Below, piece after piece: positions 52,668 to 62,576 of a stretch of 64,000 nucleotides of DNA (position 1 is its first letter; every line of letters begins with the position of its first letter). The position numbers and the translations under genes are program-made. The DNA is from Scytolyngbya sp. HA4215-MV1 (GTDB lineage Bacteria > Cyanobacteriota > Cyanobacteriia > Leptolyngbyales > Leptolyngbyaceae). The DNA is taken from contig JAHHIA010000009.1 in the NCBI GenBank assembly GCA_019359045.1, positions 62,001 through 126,000 on the forward strand. The letters are read 5' to 3'. The notes below the pieces were generated by a model. It was not told where the DNA came from. It ran no database searches and was given only the letters and a program-made list of their open reading frames with translations.

Positions 52668-53062
52668 AACAACCCTTCCAACTTGCGGCGCATCCGTTCA
52701 AGTTCGGCATCGGACATTTCTTGGAGTTCTTTGGGAGTTTCTTTTTCAGGCGGAGAGTCGGCGTTCCAGTCAGTTTCGGCAACGATTTGTTCGGGTGGGA
52801 AAAGAAGCAACCGTTCCAGATCACCTTCGGGGACGAAACCTGCGGGAACAAGCTTCCAATGGTAATCGAGTTCTTCAATGTCCTCGGTGTCAATTTCCAC
52901 CACATCGGGAATCGGAAAATCTTGGGCTTCCAGAAGTAAGGCGTAGCGAGTGGCATCGTCTTCGGACTCAAACATCAAAATCACGTTGCGATCGCCAATC
53001 TGGATGGAATGAACGCCTTCGTTATCCGTACCAGCGTTGAAGAGCAAAATGAATACACGCAT
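52664..53062 (-). CDS. DUF3110 domain protein
   Basis: The 132-residue soluble protein starts MRVFILLFNAGTDNEGVHSI and contains MFESEDDATRYALLLEAQDF, both hallmarks of the cyanobacterial/plastid DUF3110 family. Its C-terminal third is acidic and helical (EMSDAELERMRRKLEGL). The function is not known. It overlaps murQ by four bases (GTGA), so the two are cotranscribed and probably translationally coupled. Confidence 0.88.
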   Translation of the reverse strand: MRVFILLFNAGTDNEGVHSIQIGDRNVILMFESEDDATRYALLLEAQDFPIPDVVEIDTEDIEELDYHWKLVPAGFVPEGDLERLLLFPPEQIVAETDWNADSPPEKETPKELQEMSDAELERMRRKLEGLL

Positions 53063-53455
53063 TGCTAAAGTCTTTTCTGATCACAGTAATTTGATACCTA
53101 TCTTAGTTGGGTTCTAGCCCCTCGACACGAGAAACCAGGAATCGACCTGATTTATGTCGCGATGGGTTAACACTTGGGCTGTGTTGAGATAAACTTATTG
53201 CGCCTGCCTGGTTTGCCTCTGGTTTCGCAAGTCATCACTCAAGCGACTTACCGACTTTAGGAGAATTTTGGATTATCTAAGTTGCCTTAAATTTTAATCA
53301 CAGCCAATACGATTTCTACTCAAGGGATGAAGCATTGAGAACCTGAATCTGGAATTGTACGTCCTACAGGTTGTGAGGATGGGTTGTGAGAAATTTTTTG
53401 CGTGCTTGGATTCCGCTTGCTTTAACTTGTCAGTCCATTTTCCTGTGAGGACGAG
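53063..53455. other. Divergent intergenic region
   Basis: About 390 bases between the divergent DUF3110-murQ and TamB-like genes. Promoters for both must be here; I see no strong palindrome, repeat or ORF that I can support. Confidence 0.4.
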
Positions 53456-56400
53456 ATGACGAATCCCCCTAATCCGGAGCAAACTCCTGAACCCCAGCCT
53501 GAGCCACGTCCCACACGACGGTTACGTGCACTGTTGTTAAATCGAAAGACCCTGATTGTTGGGGGGATATTGGTAGCGGGAATCAGCGTCAGCGTTTGGT
53601 GGCTGGATTCATTTGTCTATCAAAGACTGGGACCACTGGTTGAAGAAAGCTTAAGTAAAAGTTTGAAGCGTCCGGTGCGCCTAGGGCGGGTGGAGCGATT
53701 TAGTCTAACCGGTTTACGACTGGGGCGATCGTCCGTGCCTGCAACTGCCAATGACCCTGACCATGTGACGATCGAAGCTGTTGAAGTGGGATTTAATCCC
53801 TTACAAGTGCTACTGACGCGCAAGCTGAGTTTAGATTTAACGGTGATTCAGCCCAATTTATACCTTGAACAAGATAAAAAAGGGCTTTGGGTTGCCGCAA
53901 TTTCTGCAACAGAAAAAGAATCGGGTCCTGTGCAGACTGAAGTCAACGCGATTCGGATTCGCGATGCCGTGGCGGTTTTAGTGCCTTACCCCAAACCGGG
54001 ACACACCCAGAAGCAATCGGTGACCCTGAATCAAATGAACGGGATCGTCCGCTTGTTTGATCAAGGGAAGCGGATTACTTATGAAACCAGGGGGCGATCG
54101 ATTACCGGCGGAAAACTCGATCTCAATGGCGAAACTTTGGTTAAGCCAGGGTTAACGAAGCTCGACATTCAGTTTCAAAACTTGCTGGCAACCGAGGTCG
54201 ATCGCCTGATTCGCCTGCCTATCAGTTTGCCATCCGGTCGCCTCAACGGCAATCTGGAAGCCCAATTGCAACCCAACCAAAAACTGCCCGTACTCAATGG
54301 CACGGCTCAGTTTAGTGGCATCACACTTCAAGTCCCAGCATTACCCCAGCGCATTACTCAAGCAGAAGGGGGGGTACAATTTCGGAATTCGGTAATCTGG
54401 CTGGACTCTGTCAAAGCTCGCTTTGGCAAGATTCCAGTTTTAGTCCAAGGAAATCTCGATCCTCAGAAAAATTTTAACCTGGCAGTGCAGGTGAGGCGGG
54501 TAGCCCTCGCCAATGTGGTAGAGACACTGGCGCTCAAATTGCCGGTTCCTACCAGTGGCAAAGTGGATGCCAACCTAAAATTGGTGGGTCCTATCCAGAA
54601 GCCAGTCTTGCTGGGGGAAGGCCGTCTGGCACAGGGTAGCCGCATCGATCGGATAGAGCTGAAGTCTGCCAGCGCTCGATTTATCTTAACCACGACTGAT
54701 TTAGTGTTGCGCCTACCCCAAATTCAGGCATTCCCAGTCGCAGGGGGAAGAGTGGCAGGTAGAGGGTTGGTGAAACTGGGCAATCGCGGTGGACTGGTAC
54801 TGGATCTTCAGGCGGATGGCATCTCAGGCGATGCGATTGCACGCACCTACGGAGCCAATCTCACCAATCTCACCATTGGGGCCGTGGCAGCCCGTACCCA
54901 GGTCTTTGGAGCTTTCAACAAAATTCAAACCATTGTTAATTGGCAAGCCCCCCAGGGCACCTATCCTGCTCGGGGGGAAGTGGTCGTGGCCGGGGGAGAA
55001 ATCTTTCTCCGCAATACCACCCTCAATGTTGCTGGGGGAACGGTCAATGCCCGTGCTCGTATCGCAGATGGCAAGTGGCAGGCATCTGTTAATGCTGCGC
55101 AGATTCCACTCAATCGTTTCTCGCCTGATCTGCGAGGACGACTCAGCACTGTCAACGAGTTGCAATTAGTTGGCAGTGTCGCGTCCTTTAGCCCCAGCGC
55201 CATTCGAGCCATGGGGAAAGTCAACTTCTCTCAAGGCATTGCGCTGGTGACTCAGCCGCTAACAGCCACATTTCGCTGGAACGGCGAACGGATTTTACTG
55301 GACGAAGCCATCACTCCCGGTTTTAACGAGGGAGCGGCAGGAGTGCGGGCAAGGGGTTCTATTCTTGCCAAGTTAGAAGGGACGCCCGCGATAGGACCCC
55401 TGGATTTGAATGTGCAAACCCGGGGCCTGGATTTGCAAACGTTACCCGTAGCATTGCCTAAGAATATTAAAATTGCGGGATTGGCAGATTTCACTGGCAA
55501 AGTCACGGGGACTCCCGCAGTTCCCAGTGTCGTCAGTACTGCGCCACAATACTTGAGACTGCGCAACTTTGTCCTCAATGACAATGCGTTTGAGTCACCC
55601 TTAGTGGGAACTTTTGCCTATCAGGCAGGAAAAGGACTCGACTTGGCAGTGCGAGGAACGAACGATCGTCTGGCGTTGCAATTGAATGGCAATAATGAGT
55701 TGATCGCGTTTGAATTGCGCCAGGGCGAGATGATTGCCAAAGGCGAACGCAGAGGGGGCGAGTTGGTGATCGACCAGAGTAGTCGCATCTCGCTCAATTT
55801 TTTGCGCAGTCTTTCGGGGGCAGCCAATGCCATTCCGCCGATCGAGGGCATCTTGAGAACGCCCCAAGGGTTGCGAGTCAACCCAGTTGATCAATCACTG
55901 GTTGGCAGAATTGAAATTGACAATCTGCTCATTGATCCATTGAATCGCCCAGTGACCGATCTCTATCGCTACACCGTACCCCGGGTTGGCACTATTCAGG
56001 GCGATCGCTTTGTAGGCGACATCCGCTACAAAAACGGCGTTGCCACCTTGACCAATGGTGAACTGCAACAAGGCGAAATTCGGGATGGCAAGTTTGTTGC
56101 CACCAGTCGCTTTTTACTCAATGGCGAATTTGTCAACGGACCTGATCCCAAATTCAACGCCCAACTCACCTTGGCGCCGGGTAGCCAGATTCAGGATGTC
56201 TTCAAAACTGTTCAGCTCTACGATCTCCAATCACTTGGACAAATTTTGAGTCCCCCCACTCAAATCGCCAACGTGGAAACTGCCCTCCAAACGCAACCCG
56301 CCGGATTGCCGCAAGCGTCCCTCATCAACCAGATACGACGATTGGCGGAAGTGGAAGAATTGTTGGCAAAGCAACGGGCAGCCCGCGAGACAGCCGCCAT

Positions 56401-58417
56401 TCCTGATCTCCAGGCATTTAAGGGAGAGATCAATGGCACGCTGAATGTGGAGGGTTCCCTGCGATCGGGCATCAACGTTACAGCAGATCTGGATGGGCAA
56501 AATTGGCGATGGGAAATTCCAGCCAGCGATCGCCGAGCCAATACTGCTGGCAAACCAACAATTATCCCGTTCGCAAAACAAGTTGCCATTAATCTCGGAC
56601 AGGGCAGCAAATTTGCCAATGGTACGGTCAGTCTCCTGCCATTGCGATTTGTTTTCGACGAGACAGTCATCGATCTTAATGGAACGTTGGGCGAAGAACT
56701 CCAGGCGCAACTCAGGGTGAACAACCTTCCGGTGGCAACGATCGAGCGCCTGCTTCCTCCAGACTTACTGGCAAACTTCCCTCTGGACATCGACGGCAAG
56801 CTAGTGACCACCGCCACCCTCGACGGCACGCGCGTCAATCCACAGATCACCGGAGAATTGAAACTTGCCGATGCCTCTCTCAATGGTCAACCGATCCAAT
56901 CCGATAAGAGCAAGTTGAACTTTCGTTACATCGATGCTCGTTTAGACTTTGACAGCACGCTGTTAGTGACCGGGAATGAACCCTTGTACATCGCCGGAAA
57001 TTTGCCCCTGCCCCTCCCTTTTAGTAGTGTGACTCCCAGTAGTGATATCAAGCTACGGCTCAATGTCAAGGATGAAGGTTTGGCACTCCTCAATCTCTTC
57101 ACCACACAGGTTGCCTGGTTAGGTGGCAAAGGCCAGGTGCAGTTGGATGTATCGGGCACACTGTTCCAACCGATCGCCTCCGGGTTTATCGATTTCACCG
57201 ATGCCACCCTATCCGCCCAGGCATTATCTGCCCAAAACCCAGCCGATCAGCAATTGACGGGGGTAACCGGTAAAGCCATTTTTTCAGGAGGGTTAATCCG
57301 GATTACCGACCCGGGGATTCGCGGACAGTATCGCCGGGGTGGACAAGTGACTGTCAACGGAGCGTTTCCCCTCTTAGGCGAACTCAGTGAACAAGAACAA
57401 CCCCTCACTATCTCCCTAAAAGATATCGACTTGAAGTTGCGAGGTCGCTACGAAGGAGGCGTCAGTGGGAATATTCAGCTCTTGGGTAATGCATTCAGTC
57501 CCGCTATTAGCGGTTCGGTCACGTTATTGAATGGGCAGGCATTGCTGCCGAGTGCCTCAGAAGGAGGAGGAACTTCCGCGCCTGATCAAACCGGCATTGA
57601 GTTTCGGGATTTCAAGATTGTTTTGGGTAACAATGTCCGTGTGACGAGTCAACCAATTCTCAGTTTCGTGGCAAGAGGAGACTTGACCCTTAATGGCAGT
57701 CTCAATGCCATGGCACCGAGTGGCAAAATTTCATTGCTCAGTGGACAAGTCAATCTCTTCACCAGTCAATTTGTTTTGGCAAGGGGATATAACCAAACAG
57801 CAACTTTTTATCCCACGCAAGGGCTTGATCCCACCTTGGATGTACGACTCATTACCTCTGTACCCGAGGTGACTCGCAGTCGAGTGCCAACCGAAACCCT
57901 ACCCTCCGAAATTCTGGATACACCCACTACTACTAGTAGCTTGGGTGCCTTCCAAACCGTCCGCATCCAGGCAAGCGTATCGGGTCCTGCCAGCAAACTG
58001 CAAGAAAATCTCGAGCTAACCAGCAACCCTGCCCGCAGTCGAGAGGAAATCGTGACGTTACTGGGTCGCGGCATCACTGGAGACGGCACCCTGGCGCTGG
58101 CAAATCTGGCAGGCTCAGCCTTGTTGAATAATGTTCAGGATGTGATTGGTAAAGCCCTGGGGCTGAGCGAGTTTCGTGTCTATCCCACCCGCGTCACTGA
58201 CGATAAAGCTGGGAACGACTCCACCTTGGGTCTTGCCGCTGAAGCAGGGATAGATGTGACGAAAGATCTTTCCGTCTCTATCTTGCGGATTCTGACTGCG
58301 GATCAACCTACCCAGTTTGGGCTACGTTATCGAATTAACGATAATCTACGGGTTCGGAGTTTTACTGACCTGACGAAAGAAACAGGTGCTGTGGTGGAGT
58401 ATGAGGTGCGGTTTTAG
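53456..58417 (+). CDS. tamB: TamB-like translocation and assembly module / AsmA-like lipid-bridge protein
   Basis: The 1653-residue protein has one N-terminal membrane helix (about 31-52, TLIVGGILVAGISVSVWW) after a Pro/Glu-rich cytoplasmic start. A very long repetitive beta region with ..GxLxLxG.. patterns forms the periplasmic beta-groove. The C-terminal DUF490/TamB domain (about 1330-1653) is evident from IRIQASVSGPASKLQENLEL, SREEIVTLLGRGI and the closing LRYRINDNLRVRSFTDL. TamB-type proteins span the periplasm and are linked to lipid transport and outer-membrane biogenesis. No tamA/Omp85 gene is adjacent in this window. Confidence 0.93.
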   Translation: MTNPPNPEQTPEPQPEPRPTRRLRALLLNRKTLIVGGILVAGISVSVWWLDSFVYQRLGPLVEESLSKSLKRPVRLGRVERFSLTGLRLGRSSVPATANDPDHVTIEAVEVGFNPLQVLLTRKLSLDLTVIQPNLYLEQDKKGLWVAAISATEKESGPVQTEVNAIRIRDAVAVLVPYPKPGHTQKQSVTLNQMNGIVRLFDQGKRITYETRGRSITGGKLDLNGETLVKPGLTKLDIQFQNLLATEVDRLIRLPISLPSGRLNGNLEAQLQPNQKLPVLNGTAQFSGITLQVPALPQRITQAEGGVQFRNSVIWLDSVKARFGKIPVLVQGNLDPQKNFNLAVQVRRVALANVVETLALKLPVPTSGKVDANLKLVGPIQKPVLLGEGRLAQGSRIDRIELKSASARFILTTTDLVLRLPQIQAFPVAGGRVAGRGLVKLGNRGGLVLDLQADGISGDAIARTYGANLTNLTIGAVAARTQVFGAFNKIQTIVNWQAPQGTYPARGEVVVAGGEIFLRNTTLNVAGGTVNARARIADGKWQASVNAAQIPLNRFSPDLRGRLSTVNELQLVGSVASFSPSAIRAMGKVNFSQGIALVTQPLTATFRWNGERILLDEAITPGFNEGAAGVRARGSILAKLEGTPAIGPLDLNVQTRGLDLQTLPVALPKNIKIAGLADFTGKVTGTPAVPSVVSTAPQYLRLRNFVLNDNAFESPLVGTFAYQAGKGLDLAVRGTNDRLALQLNGNNELIAFELRQGEMIAKGERRGGELVIDQSSRISLNFLRSLSGAANAIPPIEGILRTPQGLRVNPVDQSLVGRIEIDNLLIDPLNRPVTDLYRYTVPRVGTIQGDRFVGDIRYKNGVATLTNGELQQGEIRDGKFVATSRFLLNGEFVNGPDPKFNAQLTLAPGSQIQDVFKTVQLYDLQSLGQILSPPTQIANVETALQTQPAGLPQASLINQIRRLAEVEELLAKQRAARETAAIPDLQAFKGEINGTLNVEGSLRSGINVTADLDGQNWRWEIPASDRRANTAGKPTIIPFAKQVAINLGQGSKFANGTVSLLPLRFVFDETVIDLNGTLGEELQAQLRVNNLPVATIERLLPPDLLANFPLDIDGKLVTTATLDGTRVNPQITGELKLADASLNGQPIQSDKSKLNFRYIDARLDFDSTLLVTGNEPLYIAGNLPLPLPFSSVTPSSDIKLRLNVKDEGLALLNLFTTQVAWLGGKGQVQLDVSGTLFQPIASGFIDFTDATLSAQALSAQNPADQQLTGVTGKAIFSGGLIRITDPGIRGQYRRGGQVTVNGAFPLLGELSEQEQPLTISLKDIDLKLRGRYEGGVSGNIQLLGNAFSPAISGSVTLLNGQALLPSASEGGGTSAPDQTGIEFRDFKIVLGNNVRVTSQPILSFVARGDLTLNGSLNAMAPSGKISLLSGQVNLFTSQFVLARGYNQTATFYPTQGLDPTLDVRLITSVPEVTRSRVPTETLPSEILDTPTTTSSLGAFQTVRIQASVSGPASKLQENLELTSNPARSREEIVTLLGRGITGDGTLALANLAGSALLNNVQDVIGKALGLSEFRVYPTRVTDDKAGNDSTLGLAAEAGIDVTKDLSVSILRILTADQPTQFGLRYRINDNLRVRSFTDLTKETGAVVEYEVRF

Positions 58418-58419
58418 GA

Positions 58420-58461
58420 TAGGAGGTAGAAGGTAGAGGGTAGGAGGTAGAAGGTAGAGGG
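58420..58461. repeat. 21-bp perfect tandem repeat after tamB
   Basis: TAGGAGGTAGAAGGTAGAGG (plus one G) is present twice head to tail (58420-58440 and 58441-58461). A partial third unit follows. The region continues into a CCCTCTAC-type inverted part up to about 58510, so the transcript could fold into a long G-U/A-rich hairpin between convergent tamB and larC. Confidence 0.7.
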
Positions 58462-58494
58462 TGGTAGAAGGTAGGGAGCTACCCCATCTACCCT

Positions 58495-60006
58495 CTACTC
58501 CTCTACTCCTCTCCCCCTCTGACTGGTATACCAACTTTGCAGAGCGACGCGGTGGATTTGTCGCCAGGGAAGGTTATGTTGCTGAGCGATCGCCGCACAA
58601 TCTTCGTATTCGGGTTGAACATGGCTGGGAACACTGGAACGATCGCCTGCCCAGGCAACCTTCACTCGCACCCTGCCATATTCGGTCTCGATGGAGTGGA
58701 GCTGACGCTTTAAAATGCTCCGCTGCTGTGTGGAACGACGAATACCGAGGGTTGTTGTTTCCCGAAACATAACCGCCTGGCAGGCATCGATCTGTTCCAG
58801 CGGACAAATCACTGTCAACAAGATACCCGGACGACACTTCTTCATCCCGATCGCCTGGGTAAACACATCTACCGCTCCCACTGCAAACAGCGCCTCAAAC
58901 ACATAGCCGATCGCCTGCGGATTCAGATCATCGATTTGCGTCTCCAGAACCGCAATCGATTCAGAGTCCAGGTTCTCAATTGCGGAGTTTGGATTTTCGA
59001 TCGCCCTTCGAGCCGACTCCCCCATCTCCTCCTCCTTCCCATCTGCGCGTCCCAACATCTCCGTGTCTTCCTTTTCCCCCACGCCTTCACCCAGCCACAA
59101 CCGCACAATATTGGGAATCGCCAGATCCTGCGACCCTGCCCCCAAACCCACCCGATGCAGCGTCATCGATGGTGGAGCACCAAAGCGGGTTGCCAGGGTT
59201 GTGACGATCGCCGCGCCAGTAGGGGTTACCAATTCCCGATCGATGCCGTTGCTGTAAATAGGCACCTGTCGCATTTCCCAAAGCTTGAGTACGGCTGGCG
59301 TTGGGACGGGTAAGCGCCCGTGGGCTGCCCAAACCGTGCCGCCGCCTGTGGGCAACGCTGAACAGTAGAGCTGGTCGATCGCGAGCCAATCCAAGCCCAG
59401 ACAAGTGCCCACAATATCGACGATCGCATCGGTCGCCCCTACTTCATGAAAATGCACTCGATCGGCAGGAATACCATGCACGGCTGCTTCGGCTGCTGCT
59501 AATTGACGAAAGACTGCCAAACTCCAGGCTTCAGCACGAGTAGGCAGCTTTGCTGCCAAAATCAACTGCTCAATCTCTGGCAGGTGACGAGTCCCGGTAG
59601 GATGGGGATGAAGGTCGGGCTTGGCTGAAGCGGATGTTTGCTGCTTGAGTTCAGACAACTGATCCTCAGGGTGAGGATGGGCAGGAGCCTGGGAGTGATG
59701 ATGGTGAATGTGCGGATGGGGATGGGCGTGATCAGGCGTGGCATGAGCAGACGGATAGAGGTTGGAGATGGTGGGCGATCGCTCCGTCCCCTTCCCTAGA
59801 TCAGTGAGTTGTACATGTAGCTTCGTTGCTTGTTGCCCTCGCCGCTGCACAAGTTCCACGGCAAGCTGATATTCTTCAGAAATTCCTAACCGACTGAGTT
59901 GATCCATTAGATATTCCAGCGGGACTCCAGCATGGATCAGGGCTCCCAGACACATATCGCCGGCAACGCCAGTCGGACATTCCAGATAAGCCATCTTTTT
60001 CTGCAT
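58495..60006 (-). CDS. larC: Nickel-pincer cofactor biosynthesis protein LarC
   Basis: LarC is the CTP-dependent cyclometallase that inserts nickel into the pincer cofactor of lactate racemase-type enzymes. The 503-residue protein has the family start [21 protein letters not shown], the [18 protein letters not shown] motif, and the C-terminal [20 protein letters not shown] domain, in one uninterrupted frame. A histidine-rich insertion (about residues 92-135, with [10 protein letters not shown]) could store or deliver nickel. A second low-complexity insertion lies near residue 330. larB and larE are not in the window. Confidence 0.93.
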   Translation of the reverse strand: MQKKMAYLECPTGVAGDMCLGALIHAGVPLEYLMDQLSRLGISEEYQLAVELVQRRGQQATKLHVQLTDLGKGTERSPTISNLYPSAHATPDHAHPHPHIHHHHSQAPAHPHPEDQLSELKQQTSASAKPDLHPHPTGTRHLPEIEQLILAAKLPTRAEAWSLAVFRQLAAAEAAVHGIPADRVHFHEVGATDAIVDIVGTCLGLDWLAIDQLYCSALPTGGGTVWAAHGRLPVPTPAVLKLWEMRQVPIYSNGIDRELVTPTGAAIVTTLATRFGAPPSMTLHRVGLGAGSQDLAIPNIVRLWLGEGVGEKEDTEMLGRADGKEEEMGESARRAIENPNSAIENLDSESIAVLETQIDDLNPQAIGYVFEALFAVGAVDVFTQAIGMKKCRPGILLTVICPLEQIDACQAVMFRETTTLGIRRSTQQRSILKRQLHSIETEYGRVRVKVAWAGDRSSVPSHVQPEYEDCAAIAQQHNLPWRQIHRVALQSWYTSQRGRGVEE

Positions 60007-60155
60007 TGTTCTACCTTGCTTGACCCTTTACTTGACAGTCCCAAACCTGACAGTTCAAACCTCACCAAAACCTTGCCGTTTTTAATCCAAAATCCTTCAA
60101 TCCCAAATCTTCAATCCTAAACTCTGGCATTTTTTTCTTTCAATCTTCATGATTC

Positions 60156-60824
60156 ATGGCGACGATTTATACAGTTCATCCCCAAACTCCTCAGGCACGC
60201 AGCATTGAGCAAATCAAAACTTTGCTCCAAGGCGGTGCCATTATGCTCTATCCAACCGATACAGTTTACGCGATCGGGTGTGACCTGACCTCCAAGTCTG
60301 CGATCGAACGAGTGCGGCAACTCAAGCGCCTATCGAATGACAAACCCCTTACCTTTCTCTGTTCTTCCCTGTCCAACATTGCCCATTATGCGGGGGTCAC
60401 CAACGAAGCGTACCGCCTAATGCGGCGGCTGATTCCGGGTCCATTTACCTTCCTGTTGCCCGCCACCAAACTCGTACCGCGTCTGGTCATGAACCCCAAA
60501 CGCAAAACAACCGGGATTCGAGTGCCCGATCATCGTGTCTGTATGGCATTAATAGAGGCATTGGGAAATCCCATTATCTCAACCTCAGCCCATATTCCTG
60601 ATGATGAAGAATCTCCTACGCCCACCTGGCAAACCCACTATTCTCAAGCAGAGCTATTCGATCGTCTGGACAAACTCGTAGATGTGATTGTGGACGATGG
60701 TTCCGAACCCAACCAAAAAGTTTCAACCATTCTCGACTTGACCACGGATGAACCCAGAGTGGTACGGCGAGGGTTGGGTTGGGAAGAGATCGCAGATTGG
60801 GATTTGGAAATGGAGATGAATTAA
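60156..60824 (+). CDS. L-threonylcarbamoyladenylate synthase (YrdC/Sua5 family)
   Basis: This enzyme forms threonylcarbamoyl-AMP from threonine, bicarbonate and ATP for the t6A37 modification of tRNAs reading ANN codons. The 222-residue protein has the family landmarks: GGAIMLYPTDTVYAIGCDL, the KRLSNDKPLTFLCSS nucleotide motif, PGPFTFLLPATK, GIRVPDHRVC and ISTSAHIPDDE. It is the short TsaC/YrdC form without the C-terminal Sua5 domain. Start is ATG 60156. The gene stands alone, divergent from larC. Confidence 0.93.
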   Translation: MATIYTVHPQTPQARSIEQIKTLLQGGAIMLYPTDTVYAIGCDLTSKSAIERVRQLKRLSNDKPLTFLCSSLSNIAHYAGVTNEAYRLMRRLIPGPFTFLLPATKLVPRLVMNPKRKTTGIRVPDHRVCMALIEALGNPIISTSAHIPDDEESPTPTWQTHYSQAELFDRLDKLVDVIVDDGSEPNQKVSTILDLTTDEPRVVRRGLGWEEIADWDLEMEMN

Positions 60825-61186
60825 AGGAAACTTGAGTCTAAAATCATGTCAGCCAGATTAAAGACCGTCTCTGCAACCTTCTGTGAGATTTTCCACATGA
60901 AGCGCACGATTCTCTGGTCATTGGCGAGTCTGGCTGCTAGCTTGAGTAAAGATATCGTGACACCGGACAGCGATCGCAAAACCAATCAAAATCGACAGAA
61001 ATGTTGACCACCTGAGAAAGTGACCTACCCACGGGGTTCATCCCCCGTATTGCACAAAAGCAAGGGTGTAGACAGTTTTGATAGGCAATCGGAGTGCAAG
61101 GTTTCTGAATTGGTTACAGATGCCTTGCGAGCAAACGCACCTGTCTGCTGTCCTATGGTTTCGTGTGCACTACCATGAGGCAAGTT
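60825..61186 (+). other. Intergenic region with a possible 36-codon ORF
   Basis: A short frame at 60897-61007 begins MKRTILWSLASLAASLS with a mildly hydrophobic start and then turns polar. It lacks a convincing ribosome site, so I do not call it a gene. The rest is leader and promoter of the HetZ-like gene. Confidence 0.35.
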
Positions 61187-62515
61187 ATGACTACCCGACC
61201 CGCTGGTTCTACTAATCAGCCCCCCCAAAAAACCTCTGGTTCTACCCATTCGCAGCAGGCATCCAGCGCCCATTCTGCCAAACTGACAAATTCCAGCGCT
61301 GCCCAGGCAAACACTGATTCAACCGAGTCAGACTTTGAGTTGGTGCCGGGGGTGGGTGAAGTTGCTGAGTTGCATACCTTAATTACTACTCCGGCAATGA
61401 CCCAGATGTTGCTGGAAGAGCTAAAAACCGAAATTGATCTGGTGGGCGGCAGTAGTCAGGCGGTGGTCAACCGCATTGCTGCAGAAGTAGAACGGGTTTG
61501 TTATAAAAGCGATCGCATCCAGACATCGGGACGAGTCGGCTCTTGGCAAATTTCTCTGGCACGCCACCGCTTGCAAAAATGCATTGCTTACTATCGGTTG
61601 GGGTCGCGCCAGGGGCGGGTCGATTTGCACAGCAGCCTGAGTGCACTGGTCTATCGCTACATTGCGCCTAATCGTTCTCAGCTCAGCTTTCAGGCACGCT
61701 ACACTCTGATTGAAGATTTTCTACAAAACTTTTATGTCGAAGTGCTCAAAACCTTTCGACGAGAAAATCAACTGCCAGACACTTACACGCCACGCACCCG
61801 GCTGGAACTGGCAGAATATATGGCGTTTACTGAGCACTATGCCAAACGCCGGATTAATTTGCCCGGTTGTGGCAGTCAGCGGCTGATTGTGCTACGGGCA
61901 CAAGGCTTTGCCCGTCGCCAACCCCAAGATGCCACCATGGATATTGAAATGGCGGTGGAATCGGGGAAGGGAGAAGAGGCAGAAATGTATGCCCGATCGC
62001 CGATCGCACATCAAATTCGAGAGCAGATGGTGGCCAGTGCGATCGACTCCAGCGATGCCACCCTGCGGGAGAACATCATCGCAGAACTGCTGCAATACCT
62101 GGAATCGCAAGGGCAAAAAGACTGTATCGACTATCTGGTGCTGCGGCTGCAAGATCTCTCGGCTCAGGAGATTGATGAGATCCTGGAACTGTCTCCTCGC
62201 CAGCGAGATTATCTGCAACAGCGCTTCAAATATCACGTCGATAAATTTGCCCGATCGCATCAATGGAAGCTGGTACATCAGTGGCTTGGCGCAGATCTCG
62301 ATCAAAACCTGGGTATGGTGCCCCAAATTTGGCAGGCTTTCCTAAAAAGCCTCACGCCCGAACAGCAACAGCTGATTGAGTTAAAGCGCGCCCAAAGAAC
62401 CGATCAAGAAATTGCTCAACAACTGAACTGTACGCCGAAACAAGCCCAAAAGCGATGGAGCCAACTGCTAGAACTCGCCTGGGAATTTCGCAACCAACGC
62501 CCCGAAGCAGGCTGA
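61187..62515 (+). CDS. HetZ-family protein
   Basis: From ATG 61187 (GAGG six bases upstream) the protein has 442 residues. After a Ser/Thr/Gln-rich 50-residue leader comes the conserved HetZ-type core: RVCYKSDRIQTSGRVGSWQ, SLARHRLQKCIAYYRLGSRQ and GRVDLHSSLSALVYRYI. A C-terminal helical part has a helix-turn-helix look (RTDQEIAQQLNCTPKQAQKR). In heterocyst formers HetZ controls early differentiation, but related proteins also occur in non-heterocystous species. No hetP or patU gene is seen here, so it may be a HetZ paralogue with another role. Confidence 0.85.
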   Translation: MTTRPAGSTNQPPQKTSGSTHSQQASSAHSAKLTNSSAAQANTDSTESDFELVPGVGEVAELHTLITTPAMTQMLLEELKTEIDLVGGSSQAVVNRIAAEVERVCYKSDRIQTSGRVGSWQISLARHRLQKCIAYYRLGSRQGRVDLHSSLSALVYRYIAPNRSQLSFQARYTLIEDFLQNFYVEVLKTFRRENQLPDTYTPRTRLELAEYMAFTEHYAKRRINLPGCGSQRLIVLRAQGFARRQPQDATMDIEMAVESGKGEEAEMYARSPIAHQIREQMVASAIDSSDATLRENIIAELLQYLESQGQKDCIDYLVLRLQDLSAQEIDEILELSPRQRDYLQQRFKYHVDKFARSHQWKLVHQWLGADLDQNLGMVPQIWQAFLKSLTPEQQQLIELKRAQRTDQEIAQQLNCTPKQAQKRWSQLLELAWEFRNQRPEAG

Positions 62516-62576
62516 GGATCGGCAAGACAACGGTTTGTCTCATTTTAATCTCTGCCTAAGGAAATTTCAAAATACA

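Noticed and set aside
58936-59313. Frames within larC on the opposite strand
   Set aside because: Antisense shadows of a well-supported gene; His-rich codons read as open frames.
60897-61007. 36-codon ORF MKRTILWSLASL...
   Set aside because: Slightly hydrophobic start, but no ribosome site and no known relative; kept only as a note in the intergenic entry.
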